Positions 1 through 10,092 are shown, numbered from the stretch's first letter. The stretch: 64,000 nucleotides of DNA from Rhodoligotrophos sp. CJ14 (GCF_038811545.1 NZ_CP133319.1:186001-250000); one strand, 5' to 3'. Notes: generated from the sequence alone by a model not told the origin. Made by a program: numbers and translations.

Positions 1-248
1 AGCAGGGCGGTGTGCCCCCCTTCTAAGGTCGCAATGGCCTGCTCCAGCGCGCGATGGGTGGGCCCGCCGTCACGGCCATAAAGATAGGCCTGGTTTCTGT
101 TGTGCAGGGCGTCAAGGTCGGAGAAGAGTATGGTTGAGCCACGATAGATCGCCGGGTTCACGAAGCCGTGTTCCGTATATTCTCCACCAGACTTTAACAG
201 CTTCGTTTCTGGAGAACATCCCTGAAATCGGCCGTTTTTGTTCGACAT
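1..248 (-). CDS. metC: Cystathionine beta-lyase, N-terminal part (cut by window edge)
   Basis: Reading the minus strand from an ATG at 248 gives an open frame to the window edge (about 82 residues) that begins MSNKNGRFQGCSPETKLL. It continues through GFVNPAIYRGSTILF, YLYGRDGGPTHRALEQAI and LEGGHTAL. These are the conserved N-terminal blocks of the PLP-dependent cystathionine beta-lyase/gamma-synthase family; the YGR and PT.RALE blocks form part of the cofactor pocket at the dimer interface. The product would cleave cystathionine to homocysteine, pyruvate and ammonia in methionine synthesis. The PLP lysine lies outside the window. The gene is divergent from aapJ, a metC/aap arrangement familiar from rhizobia. 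The family call is firm; the exact substrate (cystathionine versus a related thioether) is inferred. Confidence 0.85.
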   Translation of the reverse strand, partial: MSNKNGRFQGCSPETKLLKSGGEYTEHGFVNPAIYRGSTILFSDLDALHNRNQAYLYGRDGGPTHRALEQAIATLEGGHTAL

Positions 249-529
249 CGCAATTTGTTCCGTCCGTTTGCCAGAGCTGTTGGCGGAATTTCTACGAAGG
301 CTCTGGGAAATACTTCGAAGCTCGGGGTGGCTCGCCGGCAATTGGACAATCGATCCTCTTGACCCCGGATCTAAATTCAGTTCCGATTGCTTTGCAAGGA
401 GGCTCGTGTCCTGCTCATCAGAAGCAGCCGGCCAGGGGAATTGGCCAGGGCAACTCGGTTCTTGGGGGAACGGTCCGTATCAGGGGCGCGGATCAAAGGC
501 CATGTACCCGAATACAAAAGGGACAGATG
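249..529. other. Divergent intergenic region metC/aapJ
   Basis: These 281 bases separate the divergent metC and aapJ starts and must hold both promoters. I see no strong sigma-70 pair. The octamer GGCCAGGG occurs twice, about 12 bases apart, near 431-450, but is not clearly an operator. A reading frame runs through the region in phase with aapJ from 134, but its translation is cysteine- and proline-rich and unlike any transporter N-terminus, so it is treated as noncoding. Confidence 0.5.
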
Positions 530-1549
530 ATGAAGAGACCGCTGATATCAGTGATATTGGGTGCGACATTGGGGCTGAGTGTCGCGACCGCCGCGTCCGC
601 GGCCACCCTCGATGATGTGAAGGCCAAGGGTTTCATTCAATGCGGCGTCAATCCCAGCCTGCCCGGCTTCGGCTTTCCCGACGACAAGGGCAACTGGTCC
701 GGTCTCGATGTGGATTTCTGCCGGGCCGTGGCGGCGGCCGTCTTCGGTGATCCCAACAAAGTCAAATATTCACCGCTTTCGGCAAAGGAGCGCTTCACGG
801 CTCTCCAATCGGGCGAGATCGATCTCCTGGCGCGCAACTCGACCTGGACGATGCAGCGCGACACCGCGTTGGGCCTGAGCTTTGTCGGCGTGAACTACTA
901 TGACGGCCAGGGCTTCATGGTCCGGAAATCCCTGAATGTCGACAGCGCACTCAAGCTCAACGGCGCTTCGGTCTGCACCCAGACCGGAACCACCACCGAG
1001 CTCAACCTCGCGGATTATTTCCGTGCCAACAACATGACCTACCAGGTGGTTGCCTTCGAGAATAACGACGAGGTGAACCAGGCCTATGATTCCGGTCGCT
1101 GCGACGTACTGACCACCGATCAGTCTGGCCTCTATTCCACCCGGCTGAAGCTTGCCAATCCGGACGAGCATGTGGTCCTGCCCGAGATCATCTCGAAGGA
1201 GCCATTGGGCCCCGTTGTCCGCCAGAACGATCCGCAATGGTTCAATATCGTGAAGTGGACCCTCTTTGCGCAGATCAACGCGGAGGAGTTGGGCGTCAAT
1301 TCGCAGAATGTCGACGAGATGAAGGAGTCCACCAATCCGGAGATCCGTCGTCTGCTCGGCCTGGAAGGCGACTTCGGCACCAGCATCGGCCTGAGCAATG
1401 ACTGGGCCTATAACATCGTCAAGCAGGTCGGCAATTACGGTGAGGTCTTTGACCGGAATATCGGGCCCGACACGCCGCTGAAGATTGCCCGTGGCCTCAA
1501 CGCCCTCTGGAACAAGGGGGGCATTCAGTTCGCCCCGCCAATCCGCTGA
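530..1549 (+). CDS. aapJ: General L-amino acid ABC transporter, periplasmic binding protein
   Basis: This 339-residue protein is the periplasmic receptor of the broad-specificity Aap amino acid ABC importer. It starts with a Sec signal peptide of about 24 residues (MKRPLISVILGATLGLSV, ending AASA) and is followed by the family-3 solute-binding fold. Visible blocks include GFIQCGVNPSLPGFGFPD near the mature N-terminus, LDVDFCRAVAAAVFGD, LLARNSTWTMQRD and CDVLTTDQSGLYSTR. Two adjacent ATGs occur at 527 and 530. I chose 530 because AAGGG at 518-522 is then spaced 7 bases away. aapQMP follow after a 191-base gap containing three stem-loops, which may keep this receptor at a higher level than the membrane parts. 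The length matches AapJ of rhizobia. Confidence 0.93.
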   Translation: MKRPLISVILGATLGLSVATAASAATLDDVKAKGFIQCGVNPSLPGFGFPDDKGNWSGLDVDFCRAVAAAVFGDPNKVKYSPLSAKERFTALQSGEIDLLARNSTWTMQRDTALGLSFVGVNYYDGQGFMVRKSLNVDSALKLNGASVCTQTGTTTELNLADYFRANNMTYQVVAFENNDEVNQAYDSGRCDVLTTDQSGLYSTRLKLANPDEHVVLPEIISKEPLGPVVRQNDPQWFNIVKWTLFAQINAEELGVNSQNVDEMKESTNPEIRRLLGLEGDFGTSIGLSNDWAYNIVKQVGNYGEVFDRNIGPDTPLKIARGLNALWNKGGIQFAPPIR

Positions 1550-1567
1550 ACCCTATCCGGCAAGCAA

Positions 1568-1687
1568 CGCGAGCGTCGGGCCTTAGACCTTCGCTCGCGG
1601 CACTGTGGTGACGATGGCCAGTTTGGACCGCAGCCAAACTGGGGTCGTCACGAGCGCGAGGCAGGCTGAAGTGATGCAGCGCCTCGC
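1568..1687 (+). promoter_or_regulatory. Three consecutive stem-loops between aapJ and aapQ
   Basis: Three perfect inverted repeats follow the aapJ stop. The first is CGCGAGCG (1568-1575) with CGCTCGCG (1592-1599). The second is CCAGTTTGG (1618-1626) with CCAAACTGG (1634-1642), a 9-bp stem with a 7-base loop. The third is GCGAGGC (1656-1662) with GCCTCGC (1681-1687). None is followed by a T-run, so they are not classic terminators. Such structures between a binding-protein gene and its permease genes commonly protect the upstream mRNA or cause partial termination; that role here is inferred. Confidence 0.6.
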
Positions 1688-1740
1688 AGAGAGTGGCCGG
1701 CTTGAGCAGGGCTGGTCGCATGGGGCTGGGAAGATGATGG

Positions 1741-2940
1741 ATGAGCGCTGCCTCTGAACGGCCAGGCCTCCGCAGCGGCCATTTCCGCTTGTGGCACAAT
1801 CCGCAGGTGCGCGGCGTGCTCATTCAGGCGCTTCTGCTGGCCGTGGTCGCGTGGTTCGCTTGGGAGATCATCGACAACACCATCACCAATCTGCGCCAAC
1901 GGCACATCGCCTCGGGCTATCGCTTCCTCGACAGCACCGCCGGCTTCGGCATCATTCAGACGCTCATTCCCTATTCCGAAGTCTCGAGCTACGGGCGGGC
2001 CTTCATCGTCGGCCTGCTCAACACCATTCTGGTTGCGGGGCTTTCGATTGTTTTGGCCACGGTGATCGGATTCATCGTCGGCATCATGCGCCTGTCCAGC
2101 AATTGGCTGATTGCCAAGATCGGGACGGCCTATGTGGAAATCATCCGCAACATCCCGCTACTTCTTCAGCTGTTCGTCTGGTATCGGGCGGTGCTCAAGG
2201 CCATGCCCGCACCGCGCCAGAGCATAGCGATCGCGGATGCGGCCTTTCTCAACAATCGCGGCCTCTATGTGCCCTATCCGATCTTCGGCCAGGGAATCAC
2301 GTGGGTGATGGCAGCTTTTGCCGGCGGGATTCTCCTCTCCGTTCTCTATGGGACTCATGCCCGTCGGGTGCAGGAGCGGACGGGGCGGATGCCCCCCAGG
2401 CTTGCCGCTTCGCTCGGTCTCATCCTTGGTCTGCCCTTGGTTGCCGCCTTCATCACTGGCTTGGGCGTCTCCCTCGACTACCCCGTGCTGCAGGGCTTCA
2501 ATTTCGTGGGCGGGCTGAACGTCATTCCGGAGTTCACGGCGCTTTTCCTTGGGCTCTCCATTTACACCGCGGCCTTCATCGCCGAGATCGTCCGCGCCGG
2601 CGTTCAGTCGGTGAGCAAGGGGCAGACGGAGGCGGCACATGCTCTCGGCCTCCATGAGAGCACCACATTGCGCCTGATCGTGTTGCCCCAGGCCCTGCGG
2701 GTCATTATTCCACCTCTCGCCAATCAATATTTGAACCTGACCAAGAACTCTTCCCTTGCGGTTGCCATCGGCTATCCCGATGTGGTCGCAACCGGCGGCA
2801 CGATCCTCAACCAGACGGGTCAGGCAGTCGAGGTGATCTCCCTCTGGATGGCCGTCTATCTCTCCCTCAGCCTGCTGACCTCGGGCTTCATGAACTGGTT
2901 CAATGCGCGCATGGCCCTGAAGGGAGCGCCAAGCCTATGA
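1741..2940 (+). CDS. aapQ: General L-amino acid ABC transporter permease AapQ
   Basis: This 399-residue inner-membrane permease is one of the two membrane subunits of the Aap importer. It has multiple hydrophobic helices and the long periplasmic insertion typical of AapQ and BztB, rather than the roughly 220 residues of a minimal HisM-type permease. The cytoplasmic EAA loop that docks on the ATPase is visible as GQTEAAHALGL near residues 297-307, followed by LPQALRVIIPPLANQYLNL. The ATG at 1741 is the first good start; the Shine-Dalgarno match is weak (GGGAAG, about 10 bases upstream). Its last four bases overlap the aapM start (ATGA), indicating translational coupling. Confidence 0.93.
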   Translation: MSAASERPGLRSGHFRLWHNPQVRGVLIQALLLAVVAWFAWEIIDNTITNLRQRHIASGYRFLDSTAGFGIIQTLIPYSEVSSYGRAFIVGLLNTILVAGLSIVLATVIGFIVGIMRLSSNWLIAKIGTAYVEIIRNIPLLLQLFVWYRAVLKAMPAPRQSIAIADAAFLNNRGLYVPYPIFGQGITWVMAAFAGGILLSVLYGTHARRVQERTGRMPPRLAASLGLILGLPLVAAFITGLGVSLDYPVLQGFNFVGGLNVIPEFTALFLGLSIYTAAFIAEIVRAGVQSVSKGQTEAAHALGLHESTTLRLIVLPQALRVIIPPLANQYLNLTKNSSLAVAIGYPDVVATGGTILNQTGQAVEVISLWMAVYLSLSLLTSGFMNWFNARMALKGAPSL

Positions 2941-4268
2941 CCGGCGGACCCGTCGAGAAGCAGGCGGCAAGCTTCGTCCAGGCCGCGCCGATTGCTCCAC
3001 GGCCTGCCCCTGTGACCGATCGCGGCATTCTCGGCTGGATCCATGCCAATCTGTTTTCGAGCTGGTTCAATGCCTTGCTCACCCTTATCGGCCTTTATCT
3101 CATTTACGAAATCGCCTCCCTGGTGATCGACTGGGCCATCCTGCGGGCCGTCTGGTCGGGCGATAATCGTGAAGCCTGCCTGAGCACTGATCCGAACCTG
3201 CCGGCCGGGGCGTGCTGGGCTTTTGTCCGCGCCAAGTTTCCCCAATGGATCTACGGCCTTTATCCCACGGATGAACGCTGGCGGGTCAATCTCGTCTTCA
3301 TCCTGGGCGCTGTCGGCCTCGTGCCCATGATGATCCCGCGAATGCCGTTCAAGCGGGCCAATGCGATCTACCTGCTCGCGATCTTTCCCGTGATCACCTT
3401 GATCCTGCTTGGTGGCGGCAATTTCGATATCGATGCCACACGCTGGATCTGGCTGGCGACCATGCTCGGCCTTGCCCTGCTCGTGATCCTGCTCCTGAGC
3501 AAGGGGGCGGACATCATCGAATTTGCCCCGGCCTTCCGTGCCTGGATCATCGCCGCCATATGCCTCGTGCTGCTTTATTTCGTTCTGGGCGCCAATTTCG
3601 GCCTGACCCATGTAGAGACTTCGCTCTGGGGTGGGCTGACGGTCACGCTGGTGGTGGCCATTACCGGCATGGTGGCTTCCCTGCCGCTTGGCATCCTGCT
3701 TGCGCTTGGCCGGCGCTCGCACCTGCCCGTGGTCAGGCTGTTCTCGGTGATCTTCATCGAATTATGGCGCGGCGTGCCCCTGATCACTGTTCTCTTCATG
3801 GCAAGCGTGATGCTGCCGCTCTTCATGCCCGAGGGGGCATCGGTCGACAAGCTGCTCAGGGCGCTGATCGGCGTTGCGCTGTTCACCGCAGCCTATATGG
3901 CCGAGGTCATCCGTGGCGGCTTGCAGGCGATCCCGAAGGGTCAATATGAGGCCGCCGAAGCTTTGGGCCTTGGCTATTGGCGCAAGATGCAGCTCATCAT
4001 CCTGCCCCAGGCCCTGCGCATCGTCATTCCCGGCATCGTGAACAGCTTCATCTCGCTCTTCAAGGACACGACGCTCGTGAGCATTATCGGCATATTCGAC
4101 CTGCTTGGCATTTTGCATGCGGGCCTTGCCGATGCGAACTGGTCAACCCCGCAGACCGCCGCCACCGGCTATTTCGCAGTTGCATTGATTTTCTGGCTTT
4201 TCTGCTTTTCAATCAGCCGATACTCGATGTTCATCGAGCGCCGATTGGGCGCAGGCTCCAACCGCTGA
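2937..4268 (+). CDS. aapM: General L-amino acid ABC transporter permease AapM
   Basis: This is the second inner-membrane permease of the Aap amino acid importer, 443 residues. The N-terminal half carries several extra hydrophobic segments before the canonical transport domain, which begins near residue 225 ([16 protein letters not shown]). The EAA loop that contacts AapP is [18 protein letters not shown], followed by [19 protein letters not shown]. It starts inside the aapQ stop codon and ends 7 bases before aapP, so aapQMP are almost certainly one translationally coupled unit. It pairs with AapQ to form the heterodimeric channel. Confidence 0.93.
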   Translation: MTGGPVEKQAASFVQAAPIAPRPAPVTDRGILGWIHANLFSSWFNALLTLIGLYLIYEIASLVIDWAILRAVWSGDNREACLSTDPNLPAGACWAFVRAKFPQWIYGLYPTDERWRVNLVFILGAVGLVPMMIPRMPFKRANAIYLLAIFPVITLILLGGGNFDIDATRWIWLATMLGLALLVILLLSKGADIIEFAPAFRAWIIAAICLVLLYFVLGANFGLTHVETSLWGGLTVTLVVAITGMVASLPLGILLALGRRSHLPVVRLFSVIFIELWRGVPLITVLFMASVMLPLFMPEGASVDKLLRALIGVALFTAAYMAEVIRGGLQAIPKGQYEAAEALGLGYWRKMQLIILPQALRIVIPGIVNSFISLFKDTTLVSIIGIFDLLGILHAGLADANWSTPQTAATGYFAVALIFWLFCFSISRYSMFIERRLGAGSNR

Positions 4269-4275
4269 GGATCTC

Positions 4276-5073
<798 letters not shown>

Positions 5074-5112
5074 TCGGCTTCTATCGACGGGCGGCTTCAG
5101 GCGCATCAGCAG

Positions 5113-6117
5113 GTGACGGCGATTTTCTGGCGGCGGCGCAATCCCTATTATGTCGGACCTCAGACCACGGAATTTGACGGCCTGAGATTTCGCACGGCCG
5201 TGCAACCGCGCGACAAGTCGCTCGCGGACACCTATCGGCTGCTCTTTGAGGTGGAGCGCTCCCAATGGCCGGAGCACTATCCAAGCCCCTTCCGGGATGT
5301 GCCGCCTCAACGGGTCGAAGACCTGCGGGTAACCCTCATCGGGCACGCGTCCTTCCTCATTCAGATGGCAGGCACCAACATTCTGGTTGATCCGGTGTGG
5401 TCGCAACGCGCAAGCCCGTTTCGCCGGCTGGGGCCGAAGCGCGTGAACCCGCCGGGAATTGCCTGGGAGGATCTGCCGCCGATCGATCTCGTGCTGATCA
5501 CCCACAATCACTACGACCACCTTGATCGGCATACGGTCATCGAGCTGCATCGCCGCTTCCGTCCCCGGATGATCGTGCCCTTGGGCAATGACACCATTAT
5601 CCGCCGCTTTGCCCCGGAGATCGCACCGGAAGCCCACGGCTGGAACGACGAGGTCGCGATCAGTCCGAGGCTGAGAATTCATCTGAAGCCGTCCTATCAC
5701 TGGTCCGCTCGCGGCCTTTTTGACAAGCGGATGGCGCAGTGGTGCGCCTATGTCTTCCAATCCGATATCGGCACCGTCTATCATATCGGGGATACCGCCT
5801 ATGGCGACGGGGCCATTTTCCGCGATATTGCCCGTGACTTTGGGCCACCGCGCCTGGCCCTCATTCCCATCGGCGCCTATGAGCCACGCTGGTTCATGCG
5901 CGATGCACATGTTTCGCCGGAAGAGGCTGTGCAGATCTTCCTGGATTGCGAGGCCGAGCAGGCCGTCGGCCATCATTGGGGCACGTTCCAGCTTACGGCC
6001 GAGCCCATCGCCGAGCCAGCGGAGCGCTTGGCCGCTGCCATCGCCGCTGCCGGCCTTCCACCGGAACGGTTCCAGAGCTTCAGGCCGGGGCAGGTCTTGG
6101 CGCCCGCACCGGCGTGA
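5113..6117 (+). CDS. Metallo-beta-lactamase-fold hydrolase (UlaG/NAPE-PLD-like)
   Basis: This 334-residue cytoplasmic protein lacks a signal peptide and has the metallo-beta-lactamase fold. The metal-binding motif HxHxDH is THNHYDHLD at about residues 130-138, with further ligands in HIGDTAYGD and the late block VGHHWGTFQLT. The N-terminal IGHASFLIQMAGTNILVDPV is typical of the UlaG/NAPE-phospholipase D-like branch (COG2220). The substrate cannot be read from sequence; relatives act on phosphodiesters or lactones. It starts at a GTG 39 bases after aapP with a poor ribosome binding site, so it could be carried on the aap transcript, but a functional link is not evident. Confidence 0.75.
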   Translation: MTAIFWRRRNPYYVGPQTTEFDGLRFRTAVQPRDKSLADTYRLLFEVERSQWPEHYPSPFRDVPPQRVEDLRVTLIGHASFLIQMAGTNILVDPVWSQRASPFRRLGPKRVNPPGIAWEDLPPIDLVLITHNHYDHLDRHTVIELHRRFRPRMIVPLGNDTIIRRFAPEIAPEAHGWNDEVAISPRLRIHLKPSYHWSARGLFDKRMAQWCAYVFQSDIGTVYHIGDTAYGDGAIFRDIARDFGPPRLALIPIGAYEPRWFMRDAHVSPEEAVQIFLDCEAEQAVGHHWGTFQLTAEPIAEPAERLAAAIAAAGLPPERFQSFRPGQVLAPAPA

Positions 6118-6248
6118 GACGATCTGCTGATCCAGCAAGGCAGAGCAGCACGAGCGCTTCGCCGCGCAATTCGCGCCATTTCGCCACCCTTGGCGCAGGT
6201 CCGTGCGATGGCCATCTCCCCCTGCAGCGGATCTTATCGGAGATGATG

Positions 6249-6650
6249 ATGGCAAGACGTATGCGCGGGCTTGCGGAGCTCGCGGCGCTCATCTGCGCGA
6301 CAGCCATAGGCCTCAGCGGCGGCGGGCCTGCTGCGTCGGCCGAGCGCAACCCAATTTTCGAATATAACGGCAATCGCTATATCATACGCGCCCAGCAAAG
6401 CGGCGGCGCGCTTTACCTCAGGGCGTATCGAGCGGCAGGCTCCGCGGTCTGGGAGCCGTTCGGCACGGCGACATTGCCGGCGGGCAGCAGTCAGCAGCAC
6501 CGCAAGAGCCTCAAGGCACAGAGCGGGCGGGGGAGTATTGTCGAGCGCATCTACTTCACGGGCAGGCCGCTTGGCTATTCGACCGTCGATCTCGACAATC
6601 CTCTGAACACCCAGCTCTATCGGGCGCCTGAGGGATCCTCCTGGGACTGA
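6249..6650 (+). CDS. Small secreted protein of unknown function
   Basis: I do not recognise this 133-residue protein. It begins with a signal-peptide-like stretch (MARRMRGLAELAALICATAI, ending PAASA at about residue 31). The mature part of about 100 residues is polar, opening ERNPIFEYNGNRYIIRAQQS and rich in Arg, Gly and Tyr, with no cysteines. Three in-frame ATGs lie at 6243, 6246 and 6249. The last is preferred because GGAG (6239-6242) is then 6 bases away. It stands alone between the MBL-fold hydrolase and the Cys-rich secreted gene, on the same strand. Codon usage resembles its neighbours. It is probably a periplasmic or surface protein. Confidence 0.6.
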   Translation: MARRMRGLAELAALICATAIGLSGGGPAASAERNPIFEYNGNRYIIRAQQSGGALYLRAYRAAGSAVWEPFGTATLPAGSSQQHRKSLKAQSGRGSIVERIYFTGRPLGYSTVDLDNPLNTQLYRAPEGSSWD

Positions 6651-6774
6651 GGGGGCTCTCTTCGCCGAAAGCTGCTTCACCGCAGAGCGGGCGAGTCCAG
6701 AACTTGAATGGTAGGGCGCCGCAAATCGGTTACACTCGCCGAGCAGTTTGACGCCGCTCAGTAAGAGAGTGCTC

Positions 6775-7071
6775 ATGATGACCCGCGTGATTCTATCGGT
6801 CGGCCTGCTTGTTTTGTTTGCGGCGAACGGCCATGCACAGGATGTGAAGAGCATGGTTAAAAAAGCCTGCGGGACCGATTATATGCGGTTCTGCGCCGCC
6901 GTGCCGCCGACTGGTGATGGCATGAAGGCGCTGCAATGTTTGATCGACCATCGCAAGGTCGTCTCGAGGAAATGCCAGGGCGCTCTGCTTGCGGCCAAAG
7001 AGTCGCAGGAGGGCGCGCGTGTTCAGCCGGGGGCAGCCCAAAAGCCGCGGAATAACTGGACGAGCCAGTAG
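6775..7071 (+). CDS. Small secreted cysteine-rich repeat protein (GLG1-type repeat)
   Basis: This 98-residue protein has a clear signal peptide (MMTRVILSVGLLVLFAANG, cut near HAQ) and one cysteine-rich repeat. Its pattern is CGTDYMRFC, then GDGMKALQCL, then RKVVSRKC, which matches the C..D...FC / G.....CL..H / LS..C spacing of the cysteine-rich GLG1 repeat (PF00839). Bacterial members are small exported proteins of unclear role, often with one to three repeats. The tail after residue 75 is Gln/Arg/Pro-rich. AAGAGAG lies 5-8 bases before the tandem ATGs at 6775 and 6778. The family call rests on cysteine spacing only. Confidence 0.65.
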   Translation: MMTRVILSVGLLVLFAANGHAQDVKSMVKKACGTDYMRFCAAVPPTGDGMKALQCLIDHRKVVSRKCQGALLAAKESQEGARVQPGAAQKPRNNWTSQ

Positions 7072-7335
7072 CTCTGCGGCCAGCGCGGGTCGGATATGGG
7101 CATTCGTCTTCTTTGAAACCCTTCCAATCTGTCGCAACAAAGTTTACCTAGCGGTCAGGCTGGCGATGGTCTCCGGCGTGGGGCGGAGTGTCATGGCAGG
7201 CGGGCCTGAGGTGGGTAAACCGGCCGATGGGCGCAAGGCTAGGCGGCGGGGGGTTGCACCCCTGCAATCCCTGCGCTAGGACGGCGCGTAAACCCGCTTC
7301 TGGCGGCTGTTTTGGGAACCGACAGGTTTGTGCAG
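7072..7335. other. Intergenic region before nuoA
   Basis: These 264 bases must hold the nuo operon promoter. I see no strong sigma-70 pair. A weak candidate is TTGCAC at 7254 with TAGGAC at 7277 (17-base spacing, three of six matches each). Short reading frames here lack a ribosome binding site and protein-like composition. Confidence 0.45.
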
Positions 7336-7701
7336 ATGCTGGAACTGCTCTCTAACTATCTGCCGATTGTGATCTTCATGGGGCTCTGCCTGATCATCGG
7401 GCTTGCTCTGATGCTGTCGGCTTTCATCATTGCGATCCGGAAGCCAGATCCCGAAAAGGTCTCGCCCTATGAATGCGGCTTCGCGCCTTTCGACGATGCC
7501 CGCATGAAGTTCGACGTTCGGTTTTATCTCGTCGCCATTCTGTTCATCATCTTCGATCTGGAAGTGGCCTTTCTCTTCCCCTGGGCGATTACACTCGGCG
7601 AGATTGGTGTCGCCGGCTTCTGGTCGATGATGGTGTTTCTCGGTGTCCTGACCATCGGATTTATCTACGAATGGCGTAAAGGAGCCCTGGAATGGGATTG
7701 A
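7336..7701 (+). CDS. nuoA: NADH-quinone oxidoreductase subunit A
   Basis: This is a 121-residue membrane subunit of respiratory complex I with three predicted helices. The family block [20 protein letters not shown] with the loop after helix 1 and [19 protein letters not shown] are intact; the loop cysteine and acidic residues shape the quinone-site junction. I chose the ATG at 7336, with ACAGG about 9 bases upstream, over the farther TTG (7312) and GTG (7330), because it gives the usual length. It opens the 14-gene nuo cluster and overlaps nuoB by 10 bases. Confidence 0.95.
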   Translation: MLELLSNYLPIVIFMGLCLIIGLALMLSAFIIAIRKPDPEKVSPYECGFAPFDDARMKFDVRFYLVAILFIIFDLEVAFLFPWAITLGEIGVAGFWSMMVFLGVLTIGFIYEWRKGALEWD

Positions 7702-8261
7702 TCAGCACCCCCAACAGCAGCGCTGTGACCGCCGTCACGCGCCCTGCGCCGGCCGGTGGGCAGACGCCGGATCCGTTCTTCACCGAGATTTCCAATGAAC
7801 TTGCCGATCGCGGCTTTTTGGTGACAGCCTCGCACGATCTCATCAATTGGGCACGCACCGGCTCGCTGCATTGGATGACCTTCGGGCTTGCCTGTTGCGC
7901 CGTCGAGATGATGCAGATGGCGATGCCGCGCTATGACTGTGAGCGATTCGGTTTTGCTCCACGCGCCACGCCGCGGCAGTCGGACGTGATCATCGTCGCA
8001 GGAACTCTGTGCAACAAGATGGCCCCGGCCTTCCGCAAGGTCTATGACCAGATGCCTGAGCCGCGTTACGTCATCTCCATGGGCTCCTGCGCCAATGGCG
8101 GCGGCTATTACCATTATTCCTATTCGGTGGTGCGCGGCTGCGACCGGATCGTGCCGGTAGACATCTACGTGCCGGGCTGCCCGCCCACGGCAGAGGCATT
8201 GCTCTATGGCGTGCTTCAGCTGCAGCGCAAAATCCGCCGCACGGGAACGATCGAGCGCTAG
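7692..8261 (+). CDS. nuoB: NADH-quinone oxidoreductase subunit B (cluster N2)
   Basis: This 189-residue peripheral-arm subunit carries the terminal [4Fe-4S] cluster N2, which passes electrons to quinone. The cluster ligands are visible in [14 protein letters not shown] (the tandem cysteines), [15 protein letters not shown] and [15 protein letters not shown]. The roughly 30-residue N-terminal extension rich in Ala, Thr and Pro is normal in Alphaproteobacteria. The start overlaps the nuoA end, consistent with coupling. NuoB packs against NuoD and NuoH at the quinone chamber. Confidence 0.96.
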   Translation: MGLISTPNSSAVTAVTRPAPAGGQTPDPFFTEISNELADRGFLVTASHDLINWARTGSLHWMTFGLACCAVEMMQMAMPRYDCERFGFAPRATPRQSDVIIVAGTLCNKMAPAFRKVYDQMPEPRYVISMGSCANGGGYYHYSYSVVRGCDRIVPVDIYVPGCPPTAEALLYGVLQLQRKIRRTGTIER

Positions 8262-8269
8262 GACAGACC

Positions 8270-8899
8270 ATGAGCGATGTGCCGGCACAGCTTGACGAGA
8301 CCCTGACCGAGATCCGCGAGGTCATCGCGAATGGCATCGGCGGGCTCCTCACCGAGACAAGCACTGATTATGGCGAGCTGACCGTGAAGGCGGAGCCGGA
8401 ACACATCCTTCGTGTGCTGCGGTTCCTGCGCGATGAGCCGCGGCTGCGCTTTGCGGTGCTGATCGACCTTTGTGGCGTCGACCATCCCGAGCGCGAGCGC
8501 CGTTTCGACGTAGTTTACCATCTGCTCAGTCCTTATCAGAATGCGCGCATCCGGGTGAAGACCGAGACGGATGAAGAAAAGCCGGTGCCCAGCGTTGTCG
8601 AACTTTTCCCTTGCGCCAATTGGTTCGAACGCGAGGCCTACGACCTCTACGGCATTCTGTTCACAGGCCATCCCGATCTTCGCCGCATCCTCACCGATTA
8701 CGGTTTCCAGGGTCACCCGCTGCGCAAGGACTTTCCACTCACCGGCTATGTGGAGCTTCGCTATGACGAGGACCAGAAGCGCGTGGTCTATGAACCGGTG
8801 AAGCTGCAGCAGGAATTTCGCAACTTCGATTTCACCAGTCCCTGGGAAGGTGCGGAATACCTCCTGCCCGGAGATGAGAAGGCAAAGCAGCCGAGCTGA
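8270..8899 (+). CDS. nuoC: NADH-quinone oxidoreductase subunit C
   Basis: This 209-residue peripheral-arm subunit corresponds to the 30-kDa subunit of mitochondrial complex I. The family signature is visible as [20 protein letters not shown], followed by [19 protein letters not shown] and [20 protein letters not shown]. It binds no cofactor and braces NuoD and NuoI. It is a separate gene from nuoD, as in other Alphaproteobacteria and unlike the nuoCD fusion of E. coli. The ATG lies 8 bases after nuoB, and nuoD follows almost directly. Confidence 0.96.
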   Translation: MSDVPAQLDETLTEIREVIANGIGGLLTETSTDYGELTVKAEPEHILRVLRFLRDEPRLRFAVLIDLCGVDHPERERRFDVVYHLLSPYQNARIRVKTETDEEKPVPSVVELFPCANWFEREAYDLYGILFTGHPDLRRILTDYGFQGHPLRKDFPLTGYVELRYDEDQKRVVYEPVKLQQEFRNFDFTSPWEGAEYLLPGDEKAKQPS

Positions 8900-8901
8900 T
8901 C

Positions 8902-10092
8902 ATGGCAGAGCACGACATCCGCAACTTCACGATCAATTTCGGGCCGCAGCATCCTGCGGCTCACGGCGTGCTGCGCCTTGTGCTCGAACTCGACGGCGAG
9001 GTGGTCGAGCGGGTCGATCCGCATATCGGTCTCCTGCATCGTGGCACCGAGAAGCTGATCGAGTACAAGACCTATCTCCAGGCCGTGCCCTATTTCGACA
9101 GGCTCGATTATGTGGCGCCCATGAGCCAGGAGCATGCGTTCGCTCTGGCCACTGAGAAGCTGCTCGGGCTGGAGGTGCCGATTCGCGGCCAGCTCATTCG
9201 TGTTCTCTATGCCGAGATCAGCCGGCTTCTGTCCCATCTCCTCAATGTGACCACCCAGGCCATGGACGTGGGTGCTTTGACCCCGCCGCTTTGGGGCTTT
9301 GAGGAGCGCGAGAAGCTGATGCTCTTTTACGAGCGTGCGTCCGGCTCGCGCATGCATGCGGCCTATTTCAGACCGGGTGGCGTGCACCAGGACCTGCCGA
9401 ACGCACTGCTCGATGACATTTGGGCCTTCTGCGAGAACCACCCGAAGGTCCTCGATGATATCGAGGGGCTGCTGACGGAAAACCGCATTTTCAAGCAGCG
9501 CAACGTCGATATCGGCGTGATCAGCCTTGAGGATTGCTTTGCCTGGGGCTTCTCCGGCGTGATGGTCCGTGGTTCCGGCGCGGCCTGGGATTTGCGCAAA
9601 TCGCAACCCTATGAATGTTACGGCGATTTTGATTTCGACATTCCCATCGGCAAGAACGGCGACTGCTATGATCGTTACCTCATCCGCATGCAGGAGATGC
9701 GGGAATCCGTAAAGATCATGAAGCAATGCCTGGAGAAGCTGCGCTCATCCCAAGGGCAGGGGCCGGTTTCCTCCGAGAATCGCAAGGTGGTTCCACCCAA
9801 GCGCGGCCAGATGAAGCGCTCGATGGAAGCGCTCATCCACCATTTCAAGCTTTACACCGAAGGCTATCACGTGCCGGAAGGGGAGGTTTATGCCGCCGTT
9901 GAAGCGCCGAAAGGCGAGTTCGGCGTCTATCTCGTCTCCGACGGCACCAACAAGCCTTATCGCTGCAAGATCCGCGCGCCCGGTTTCGCGCATTTGCAGG
10001 GTATGGACTATATGAGCCGCGGCCATCTTTTGGCGGATGTTTCGGCCATCCTCGGGTCGCTCGATATTGTTTTCGGTGAGGTTGACCGGTGA
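8902..10092 (+). CDS. nuoD: NADH-quinone oxidoreductase subunit D
   Basis: This is the 396-residue 49-kDa-type subunit, descended from the large subunit of [NiFe] hydrogenases, which lines the quinone-binding cavity with NuoB. The quinone-site block [20 protein letters not shown] lies at about residues 14-33, with [18 protein letters not shown] next. The C-terminus, [20 protein letters not shown] then VFGEVDR, is the expected end of the family. Hydrogenase metal-ligand cysteines are absent, as is normal here. It starts two bases after the nuoC stop. Confidence 0.96.
   Translation: MAEHDIRNFTINFGPQHPAAHGVLRLVLELDGEVVERVDPHIGLLHRGTEKLIEYKTYLQAVPYFDRLDYVAPMSQEHAFALATEKLLGLEVPIRGQLIRVLYAEISRLLSHLLNVTTQAMDVGALTPPLWGFEEREKLMLFYERASGSRMHAAYFRPGGVHQDLPNALLDDIWAFCENHPKVLDDIEGLLTENRIFKQRNVDIGVISLEDCFAWGFSGVMVRGSGAAWDLRKSQPYECYGDFDFDIPIGKNGDCYDRYLIRMQEMRESVKIMKQCLEKLRSSQGQGPVSSENRKVVPPKRGQMKRSMEALIHHFKLYTEGYHVPEGEVYAAVEAPKGEFGVYLVSDGTNKPYRCKIRAPGFAHLQGMDYMSRGHLLADVSAILGSLDIVFGEVDR

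Noticed and set aside
134-529. N-terminal extension of aapJ to an upstream start
   Set aside because: The extension overlaps metC on the other strand and would place the signal peptide 130 residues inside the protein.
6989-7279. Possible small gene before nuoA
   Set aside because: It starts inside the Cys-rich gene, lacks a ribosome binding site and shows no protein-like pattern.
7254-7282. Sigma-70 promoter for the nuo operon
   Set aside because: Only three of six matches in both hexamers; not better than chance in this sequence.
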